Assembly (NCBI GenBank): GCA_964503595.1
Contig: CAZDAM010000028.1
Location: forward strand, 1 to 31,718
Direction of reading: 5' to 3'
Origin: CAZDAM01 sp964503595
GTDB lineage: Bacteria; Muiribacteriota; UBA6191
DNA: 31,718 nt
Of the stretch, positions 1-5,555 are shown piece by piece. Every line of letters starts with the position of its first letter. Position 1 is the first letter of the stretch. The notes beneath the pieces are model-generated. The model made no database searches. It was not told the origin of the DNA and worked only from the letters and a program-made list of their open reading frames with translations. Made by a program: the position numbers and the translations under genes.

Positions 1-883
1 GAGAAGTTACTGTATCTGACAAGTTATGTGGGGACCGAGATAGCCATGCAGACCTAGCGTGAAATGGGATAACTTGCGGAGGAGACATATCAAAATGTTG
101 CCGCAGGTAACTTGAGATTCTGCGCTTATGTCCATCAAGCTCGTCGTCCTTGAAGACATAATTTGGCGCAGAGATAAGAAGGTCTAAATCGTCATCCGAT
201 GCTTTTACATTCAAAAGGACTGTAATCCCCTTGCCCTGGGTGCGAATGAAGCCGAATCGTTCCAATTCACCAGATGTTGCTTTATCATCCGTCAACAAGA
301 AAAATATGTGGTCCGAGCGTTCAACAAACTCCTCGGCCATTGCGGCAAGCGATTCTCCTTCAAATCCTTCAATTCCTGGTGTGTCAACGATTCGTAAACA
401 TGGATAGTTTGGTTCGCCATCACCTGACTGAGCTGGGAAATAATAAGCCTTCACTTCTGTGGTTGTATGCTGCTTTCCTTTCCCGATACTGGTCCCATCA
501 CCGCCAGTAAGAGCTTCCATAGTCGTGCTTTTGCCAGCTCGCGTTCTTCCAAATAGCATAATAGTGACAAAGCGGACGTCTCTCTCAAGGTTTTCATAAG
601 CACGTGTCAACGATTCAGCACTTCGCTCTGCGAGGCCATCTAGCATGCTTCGAAGTTTGTCATATTCTAACTGAAAGGATTTAATCGCTGATTCAATAAT
701 TTCTGATTTTCCTGATGGAACATTTATTTCACTTGCCTCGACGTGTATTTCAAAATCCTTTATGGCTGACAGTAAAAGATCCCTATGAGATTTCGTTGCA
801 CAGAGAGACTTCTTGGCTGCTTGTTGAGCAACAGAAAGAGCATCAAAGATATCTTTTCTTCCTTTATCAGTATATGACTTCAA
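1..883 (-). CDS. Dynamin/HSR1-like GTPase, N-terminal part (truncated by the window edge)
   Basis: About 294 codons are visible and the frame stays open to the left edge, so the C-terminus is missing. The G domain starts about 100 residues in. It has a P-loop (GRTRAGKST, minus strand near 550), a Thr-rich switch I stretch, a G3 motif DTPG (near 390) and a probable G4 motif (NVKASD, near 200). The N-terminal 100 residues are predicted helical and charged. An in-frame TAG at 904-902 limits the start. The best start is TTG at 883, with AAGGA seven bases upstream. A rarer ATT at 901 is the alternative. These motifs support GTP binding, but the cellular role (membrane remodelling, stress or defence) cannot be told. 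Codon use (many AGA, ATA, TCA, ACT) is more AT-rich than in the genes to the right, which suggests horizontal acquisition (inference). Confidence 0.8.
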   Translation of the reverse strand, partial: MKSYTDKGRKDIFDALSVAQQAAKKSLCATKSHRDLLLSAIKDFEIHVEASEINVPSGKSEIIESAIKSFQLEYDKLRSMLDGLAERSAESLTRAYENLERDVRFVTIMLFGRTRAGKSTTMEALTGGDGTSIGKGKQHTTTEVKAYYFPAQSGDGEPNYPCLRIVDTPGIEGFEGESLAAMAEEFVERSDHIFFLLTDDKATSGELERFGFIRTQGKGITVLLNVKASDDDLDLLISAPNYVFKDDELDGHKRRISSYLRQHFDMSPPQVIPFHARSAWLSRSPHNLSDTVTS

Positions 884-1074
884 AGTTCTTTCCTTAGTAA
901 TCTATGTTCCTTAAATTTCATTATGTTTTAAGTCAAACCTTGAGTTTCACCCGAATCATGTCAAAATCATGCCCTCCAAAAGTAAATACCTCTCCCTGCC
1001 TCCTGTCAACGCAATCTCAGCTCTACTTTTCTTTCAGGGGCTCTAAAAAACGCCTAAAGCGCCACTCAGGCACT

Positions 1075-1093
1075 CGTTACCCTCAAAGTAACG
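1075..1093. repeat. Short inverted repeat in the 884-1302 spacer
   Basis: CGTTAC and GTAACG form a perfect 6-bp inverted repeat around a 7-base loop. It lies just left of the paired 15-bp palindromes. The 419-base spacer 884-1302 contains no convincing gene: the open frame at 904-1299 has no ribosome binding site and runs across these palindromes. The spacer must carry the promoters of the divergent GTPase and of the gene at 1303. Confidence 0.4.
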
Positions 1094-1102
1094 GATTCAG
1101 GA

Positions 1103-1192
1103 TGACACCAGATGTCATACCCCTGTTCTTTTTCAGCTCTGCCGGAAAATTCAGAATTTCCAAAAAATCATTCCCCATGACATCTGGTGTCA
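1103..1192. promoter_or_regulatory. Pair of identical palindromic sites in opposite orientation, probable operator pair
   Basis: TGACACCAGATGTCA at 1103-1117 and its exact reverse complement TGACATCTGGTGTCA at 1178-1192 are both dyads (TGACA, five bases, TGTCA). Their centres are 75 bp apart, close to seven helical turns. Between them lies a third, imperfect dyad at 1144-1161. The pair could be bound by a dimeric repressor that loops DNA, or could fold as a long hairpin. They sit between the divergent GTPase and the 1303 gene, so either or both may be controlled. The WYL regulator at 2219-3187 is the nearest candidate binder, but its own promoter lacks this motif. Confidence 0.5.
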
Positions 1193-1302
1193 GTCCCAAG
1201 GGCCTATTCTGGTGCCATGTCTACATTTTTAGTTTTCTTCATTTACGTTTGTTTCGTAATACCCATTTTGAATTTTCTGGATTCCGACAAAGGGGATGAC
1301 TC

Positions 1303-2172
1303 ATGAGTGAGAACCCAGGTGGTCTCTGGCTGTATCTGAAAACCTCTGCCCTGAAAAAGCTGGAAACTCTTTTGAACCCATCTCCTGAATCTGGCAGTAC
1401 CGACTCTCAGAACCCTTATCAAAAGGCTCTGGAACAGAATATATTTCCAGATAACGGCCTGCTGAAGCTGATACAACTGAATCGTTTTCTGATTGCAGAT
1501 CAGTGCAGCATCAATGACATGATTTCTTTTTTTCTCAATGTGTTTCAGCACAGGGAAATGACCGAGGACTTCCGGGAAGAATTTTGCCATCTGCTGCTAT
1601 TCATAATCTCTAAGCCCGCAATTTCAGAAACTTACGCTCTCAAACTGGTGCTGGAGCTCCCGCCCATTCAATGGCAGTTTTTCCTCTCAAGAACCAGCGA
1701 ACTCGGTCCGTTCCTGCCCGAGCCTTTCATGCTCTGGCAACCCCTGAGGGAATTTGCCCAAATGCGCGGGCATTCCACTGAGGAGCTGTTTCATCAAATG
1801 ACGGAGATGACCAGCATGGGGCACAACATCCTCTTTCAGCGTCACCTGATTTATCACGGAGGTACAAAACCTCGGACCCTGGACTATGAATGGGATACCA
1901 GCCCGGTCTTTGATGCCTGGCAGGACTGGGCTCTGAACATCGAAGAGATTCCCCTTCCTGCTTTCCCCAATCTTGACTACTTCTGGATCCCTTGTTGTGT
2001 CATGACGCTCTATACCCATGCCCTGAGCAGTCTCAATGATCCAAAGAAGGCTCTGGAACTGACCAATACATTCCAGAAAGCAAGAAAACTCGATCCGCTG
2101 GAGCCCAATGACATCGCCCATGTAATCAGAGCGTTTCAATACATGGGGGAGCAGGAGCAACCATCAGGGTGA
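1303..2172 (+). CDS. Unknown soluble protein of 289 residues
   Basis: I do not recognise this family. The start ATG has a good purine-rich site (AAAGGGG) upstream. An ATG in another frame inside that site stops quickly. The protein has no signal peptide or membrane segment. It is rich in Leu, Phe and Trp and looks mostly helical. The last 60 residues (ALSSLNDPKKALELTNTFQ and onward) resemble the repeat pitch of a TPR-like helical pair, but this is only suggestive. It stands alone, downstream of the palindrome-rich spacer and convergent with the WYL regulator. Its codon use resembles the rest of the window more than the AT-rich GTPase. It may be regulated through the paired sites upstream. Confidence 0.7.
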   Translation: MSENPGGLWLYLKTSALKKLETLLNPSPESGSTDSQNPYQKALEQNIFPDNGLLKLIQLNRFLIADQCSINDMISFFLNVFQHREMTEDFREEFCHLLLFIISKPAISETYALKLVLELPPIQWQFFLSRTSELGPFLPEPFMLWQPLREFAQMRGHSTEELFHQMTEMTSMGHNILFQRHLIYHGGTKPRTLDYEWDTSPVFDAWQDWALNIEEIPLPAFPNLDYFWIPCCVMTLYTHALSSLNDPKKALELTNTFQKARKLDPLEPNDIAHVIRAFQYMGEQEQPSG

Positions 2173-2201
2173 TTTCAACTGAGGTCCTATCCAATCCCAA
2201 T

Positions 2202-2218
2202 GAGGCTGAAACAACCTC
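2202..2218. terminator. Small hairpin between convergent genes, weak terminator candidate
   Basis: GAGGCTG, AAA, CAACCTC forms a 7-bp stem with one G-T pair. It ends directly before the stop codon of the WYL gene on the other strand. There is no T-run after it, so a terminator role is uncertain. Confidence 0.3.
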
Positions 2219-3187
2219 TCAAAGTCCATCAGGACCATAATTTCCCAGTGCCTGTCTAAGTTCTTCAGTGATGTGATTTCTGAGCTCGATCGGCTCCAGC
2301 ACCTGGCAACAAGGGCCGTGCCGCATCACTTCCATAGCCATCTCATGCGGCGAGGTATAAGGAAGTTTCAGGAGGTAATCGTCCCCTTCCCAAGCTCCCT
2401 TTTGGCGAGGATGCCAGATTTCATCTGCAACCCAGCGGGCATTCGGTTGTGAAAACTTCAGAGTGGCCCAGCGCTCCCCTCCACCAGCGAACAGCCCAAA
2501 GCCCGAAGAAACATAATCTTCATCAATCGGAAACTCACGGCAGAGCAAATCCCCACAAGGCTGAATGGAGCGAATCCGCTCAATCGCAAAGACCCGCATC
2601 TCCTTGCGCATTTCACACCATGCCGTGAGATACCAGCCATCCTTATAAAGCACAATCTGCTGAGGATGGATCTTCCGCTTCATCACGGTATCCCGATTCC
2701 GGCCATGATATTCAATCGTGAGAACCCTGCGATCCAGTAAATACCGACAAGCCTTTTCAAAAATCCGGCCTTCAGGAAGGCGGGCCTGAGAACGTATCAC
2801 TTTCATCCGTTTGGAAAACTCGAGTAAGGGCAAATTCAGCTCTCCCACCAGCCCTTCCATTCTTCGCTGAAAATCTTCAAAAAGCTCCGCAAGAGGCCCA
2901 GGCTCCATCTTTTCAATCAAAGACTGCATCAACATCAGAGAACGGATTTCTGCTGGAGTCAGCCAGAAGCCGGGAAGCTCAAAACTCCCTTCATCTTCAT
3001 CATATCTCCAGGTTCCTTCCATCCGATCCCAGACAACCGGGGCCTGAAGCCTGTCCTTGAGATATTCCATATCACGGTGAATGGTTCTCTCTGTCACCTC
3101 AAGAGATTCACCCATTTTCCTGGCAGTCAGAAGCCTGCCGGATTGCAACCAACGATGAATTTTGTATATGCGCTCTACCTGACTCAT
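2219..3187 (-). CDS. WYL-domain transcriptional regulator (YafY/DeoR-like)
   Basis: The protein has 322 residues, usual for the family. Residues 1-60 form a winged helix-turn-helix (recognition helix near VTERTIHRDMEYL). Residues about 143-212 form the WYL domain, with the name-giving GWYL at 184-187 and the basic residues R198 and R204 (RVFAIERI). The C-terminal 80 residues fit the WCX extension. WYL proteins are DNA-binding regulators whose WYL domain senses a ligand, often a nucleic acid or nucleotide, and many control DNA damage or defence genes. It is divergent from the Rpn nuclease gene, with 117 bp between their start codons. The ATG at 3187 is preceded by TGCTACATT and then six bases, so the transcript is probably leaderless. 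No ligand or target can be named from sequence. The paired palindromes at 1103-1192 are possible targets (inference). Confidence 0.9.
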   Translation of the reverse strand: MSQVERIYKIHRWLQSGRLLTARKMGESLEVTERTIHRDMEYLKDRLQAPVVWDRMEGTWRYDEDEGSFELPGFWLTPAEIRSLMLMQSLIEKMEPGPLAELFEDFQRRMEGLVGELNLPLLEFSKRMKVIRSQARLPEGRIFEKACRYLLDRRVLTIEYHGRNRDTVMKRKIHPQQIVLYKDGWYLTAWCEMRKEMRVFAIERIRSIQPCGDLLCREFPIDEDYVSSGFGLFAGGGERWATLKFSQPNARWVADEIWHPRQKGAWEGDDYLLKLPYTSPHEMAMEVMRHGPCCQVLEPIELRNHITEELRQALGNYGPDGL

Positions 3188-3193
3188 ACCTTG

Positions 3194-3202
3194 AATGTAG
3201 CA
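3194..3202 (-). promoter_or_regulatory. Extended -10 element of the WYL gene, leaderless arrangement
   Basis: On the minus strand TGC-TACATT is followed by six bases and then the ATG at 3187. No good -35 is visible. A transcript would begin at or next to the ATG. The same layout appears on the opposite strand for the Rpn gene. Confidence 0.5.
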
Positions 3203-3289
3203 CTTTTCGGTCTTCAGGAACCATGCCTGCCCAAGAAGCCCGAAAGCTTTATAAAAAATTATGAACTCATCATTTCCCTTCCGTCACAA

Positions 3290-3298
3290 TGCTACAAT
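3290..3298 (+). promoter_or_regulatory. Extended -10 element of the Rpn gene, leaderless arrangement
   Basis: TGC-TACAAT matches the extended -10 consensus except for one base. It is followed by AAGGGT and the ATG at 3305, so transcription should start at about the A of the ATG. The AAGGG lies only one base from the ATG and is too close to work as a normal ribosome binding site. Confidence 0.5.
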
Positions 3299-3304
3299 AA
3301 GGGT

Positions 3305-4402
3305 ATGGAAGAGGAACTCATCCTTCATTACACCAATGACTATGTTTTCAAGTATGTTTTTGGTTCTCCTGAACATCAGGCCGCCAGAAACGGGTTCATC
3401 AATGCTGTCTTAAACCTTGATGGGCCAGATAGAATTGTCAAAAGCGATGTCCTCAACCCGTTTAAGATCAAGGAAACCGCTGATGATAAGCTATGCATCC
3501 TTGATATCCTGGCGAAGACAAAGTCCGGAAAACTCATCAATCTGGAAATGCAGGCCCGGCAGGAAGCTGACTATATCCAAAGGGTTCTCTACTATGCCTG
3601 CCACCTGGCATCAAGTCAGTTAAAAAGCTCTGACATCTACGCCGATCTACCTCCGGTTGTAAGCATTTCCATTCTGGACTGGAACCTGAAACATCACACC
3701 AATACTCATTCCATCTTCCGCCTGCTGGAAACCCGTACCCACAAAGAACTCAGCCGGGATCTGGAATTTCATTTCATCCAACTCAAACGCTTCAACCCCA
3801 AAAAAAGCCTTCTGGAATGCGTTCCTCTGGAGCGATGGATGCTTCTATTTCTGAAAGGAGATCAGGACATGGACGAACTTCTTGATGAACTCAAAAAAGA
3901 TGAGGGTATAGCCCAGGCCATACAGGCCTTTGAAACATGTAAATCCACTGAGGAATTGCGACTGACAGCCCTCTCCCGTGAACGAGCCATCCGCTCCTAT
4001 AATAAAAGTGTCCGTGTTGCCCGTGAAGAAGGAGAAAAGGCCGGACGAAGAACAGGTGAAAAAATTGGGCGCGAACAGGGCGAAAAAATTGGACGCCAGC
4101 AGGGCGAAAAAATTGGACGCCAGCAGGGCGAAAAAATCGGGCGCCAGCAGGGCGAAAAAATTGGACGCCAGCAGGGCGAAAAAATCGGGCGCGAACAGGG
4201 TGAAAAAATCGGGCGCGAACAGGGTGAAAAAATCGGGCGCGAGCAGGGTGAGATCCTTGGTCAGTTACAAGCGTTTTTCTCTCTTTTGAACTCTGGTGCA
4301 CTACCCAAAGACAGAGCAAAGCAACAGATGCAGGCCCTTTTAGGAAAGGGGCACGATGAGTTGGTGAACGAGTTTTTGCAGCGCCTGGAAGAAGCATTCT
4401 GA
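3305..4402 (+). CDS. Rpn-family PD-(D/E)xK nuclease (transposase-like) with tandem-repeat C-terminus
   Basis: The 365-residue protein begins with the family's typical N-terminus (LHYTNDYVFKYVFGS). It carries the nuclease core, D67 in LDIL and E81-x-Q83 in LEMQ, followed by a conserved Arg/Tyr helix (IQRVLYYACH). Relatives of E. coli RpnA are DNA endonucleases that promote recombination. They are annotated as transposases but are not themselves insertion sequences. Residues 251-314 are eight near-identical copies of GEKIGR(E/Q)Q with degenerate copies on both sides. They form a highly charged segment before a final helical tail of about 50 residues. The open frame extends upstream to 3077, but that part overlaps the divergent WYL gene, and the conserved domain begins at 3305. 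The gene is probably expressed from the extended -10 just before the ATG. Similar Gln-Gly-Glu repeats are common at the C-termini of Rpn proteins. Confidence 0.9.
   Translation: MEEELILHYTNDYVFKYVFGSPEHQAARNGFINAVLNLDGPDRIVKSDVLNPFKIKETADDKLCILDILAKTKSGKLINLEMQARQEADYIQRVLYYACHLASSQLKSSDIYADLPPVVSISILDWNLKHHTNTHSIFRLLETRTHKELSRDLEFHFIQLKRFNPKKSLLECVPLERWMLLFLKGDQDMDELLDELKKDEGIAQAIQAFETCKSTEELRLTALSRERAIRSYNKSVRVAREEGEKAGRRTGEKIGREQGEKIGRQQGEKIGRQQGEKIGRQQGEKIGRQQGEKIGREQGEKIGREQGEKIGREQGEILGQLQAFFSLLNSGALPKDRAKQQMQALLGKGHDELVNEFLQRLEEAF
4055..4246 (+). repeat. Eight tandem 24-bp repeats inside the Rpn gene
   Basis: Eight uninterrupted units encode GEKIGR(E/Q)Q. Units differ by a few third-position changes (att/atc, gga/ggg) and by the Glu/Gln switch (gaa or gag/cag). 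Those variants are shared between non-adjacent units, as expected from unequal crossing-over or slippage. Each unit is a multiple of three, so copy-number change keeps the frame. Confidence 0.95.
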
Positions 4403-4488
4403 CTTCAGGCATCCAGGTGTTCAAAGGATTCTGGAAATCGGAGCGGAGTTTGCCGAAAAAAATATAGCAATTCTAGGACCATTGAATA

Positions 4489-4671
4489 GTGAAAAAGCCA
4501 ACCCCCAAACGTACTGCCTTCGCCCTTGTAACCATTGTGGTTCTCCTTGGTCTCTGGCTTTCCACCCAGTTTCAGATTGATGGCTGTCTTGATCAGGGCG
4601 GAGCCTGGAATTACCAGGAAGGCAAATGCGAATTTGAGCTTTCTTCACCCCCTCAAGAAACAGACAAGTAA
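4489..4671 (+). CDS. Small single-pass membrane or exported protein with a Cys pair (60 residues)
   Basis: The protein has a basic N-terminus (MKKPTPKR), one hydrophobic helix at about residues 10-27 and a short outer segment with two cysteines (CLDQGGAWNYQEGKC) spaced to form a disulfide. A C-x3-GG-x-W pattern behind one membrane helix recurs in small uncharacterised proteobacterial proteins (from memory). The start is GTG with only a weak AGGA ten bases upstream, so the start is less sure than the frame. It lies 86 bp after the Rpn gene on the same strand and could be read from its transcript. The function is unknown. Confidence 0.65.
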   Translation: MKKPTPKRTAFALVTIVVLLGLWLSTQFQIDGCLDQGGAWNYQEGKCEFELSSPPQETDK

Positions 4672-4717
4672 GGGTTCCCCTCTGGCTGAGGCATGTATGT
4701 CTTAAAAATCGGGGCCG

Positions 4718-4746
4718 TTTTAGGCGACAGCTTCTGTCGTGTAAAA
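4718..4746. terminator. Bidirectional hairpin terminator between convergent genes
   Basis: The stem CGACAG-CTT-CTGTCG is flanked by TTTTA on the left and TAAAA on the right, giving an A/T foot on both strands. It lies between the end of the small membrane protein gene (plus) and the end of the kinase gene (minus), where transcripts from both sides need to stop. The T-tracts are short, so strength is uncertain. Confidence 0.5.
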
Positions 4747-4781
4747 CCCTCTGTTTTCAGAAGATAACCAATTCCAGGCAC

Positions 4782-5555
4782 CTAATACGCATAAATCCGA
4801 TGATAGAGTTCTTCAATGGATCGAAGGCGTTTTCTGGGGTTGGGATGCAGGGCTTCCCGCAATGCCTGGTTCTGGGTGCGCGTCAGGCGATCGGCGGGCT
4901 GAAACTTCTTTAGATCGAAGCGATCCTCAAGATTCATGCCAAATGGCAGGCGCAGGGTCTGAGACTGGTAGTAGAGCGTTGCCACTGCATACAAATCCAT
5001 ACCAGAGTGAGGGCGGGCCCCCTTCAGATGCTCAGGCGCCATATACCAGGCAGTTCCCAGAGTGCGCCTACGCATCGGCAGGGTAAGCCACTGCCAGAAA
5101 GTCCCGCCCAGCCAGGCCAGATCAAAGTCGGCCACGGCCAGGCGTAAATCTGCCTGAAGCAGGAGATTGTCCGGCTTGAAATCCCGATGCACAATTCCAA
5201 GGTACTTGAGGCCATTCAGAAGGCTGACCAACTGGGCCAGAAGAACCCCGCCTTCCTGAAAGCTCAAGGCCCCCTGTCTCTCAAGACGGCTGTTAAGGGT
5301 TCCTCCCCGAATCAGTGGCAGGACCAGAACAACTTCTCCATCAAGATTGAGAACTTCTCGGGGAGTCAGAACATTGGGATGCTTAAGGCGCTTGAGGGTG
5401 GCGAGCATAAGATTCAGCCACTCAGGAGATGGGGCCAAACCCTCAAAATAGCGCTTCAGGACAATCAGACCTCCATGATCAAGGTCTTCGGCAAGAGCAA
5501 TGCGACCCTGGGAGCCACGGGCAATTTCCTCAACTTCCCGAAACTTCCTGGACAT
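4782..5555 (-). CDS. Degenerate Ser/Thr protein kinase-fold protein linked to an Hsp70 cassette
   Basis: The 257 residues are a bare kinase domain with no membrane or sensor part. Conserved elements seen are a loosened glycine loop (RGSQGR, 13-18), the ATP-anchoring K34 (IVLKRY), HRDFKPDN at 123-130 (catalytic D125, K127, N130), and the APE motif at 173-175. Two changes stand out. DFG is DFD (143-145), and where the alpha-C glutamate is expected, ten positions before the HPN at 59-61, I see hydrophobic residues. It could be an atypical active kinase or a pseudokinase. Its ATG lies 26 bp inside the end of the preceding Hsp70 gene, with GGGGA just upstream. That argues for coupled translation and a shared function, such as phosphorylating or docking to the chaperone proteins (inference). 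Confidence 0.88.
   Translation of the reverse strand: MSRKFREVEEIARGSQGRIALAEDLDHGGLIVLKRYFEGLAPSPEWLNLMLATLKRLKHPNVLTPREVLNLDGEVVLVLPLIRGGTLNSRLERQGALSFQEGGVLLAQLVSLLNGLKYLGIVHRDFKPDNLLLQADLRLAVADFDLAWLGGTFWQWLTLPMRRRTLGTAWYMAPEHLKGARPHSGMDLYAVATLYYQSQTLRLPFGMNLEDRFDLKKFQPADRLTRTQNQALREALHPNPRKRLRSIEELYHRIYAY

Noticed and set aside
904..1299. Open frame of 131 codons in the left spacer
   Set aside because: It runs through the palindromes, has no ribosome binding site, and its composition (Ser/Phe/Lys-rich, no domain) looks random.
3077..3304. Upstream extension of the Rpn open frame
   Set aside because: It overlaps the WYL gene on the other strand and adds sequence not resembling the family, while the conserved N-terminus begins at 3305.
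4055..4246. CRISPR-like or mobile tandem repeats
   Set aside because: The units are in frame, have no unique spacers and encode a regular octapeptide.
3305..4402. Insertion sequence because of the transposase-like family name
   Set aside because: No terminal inverted repeats or target duplication are seen, and Rpn proteins are nucleases that are not carried on their own IS.
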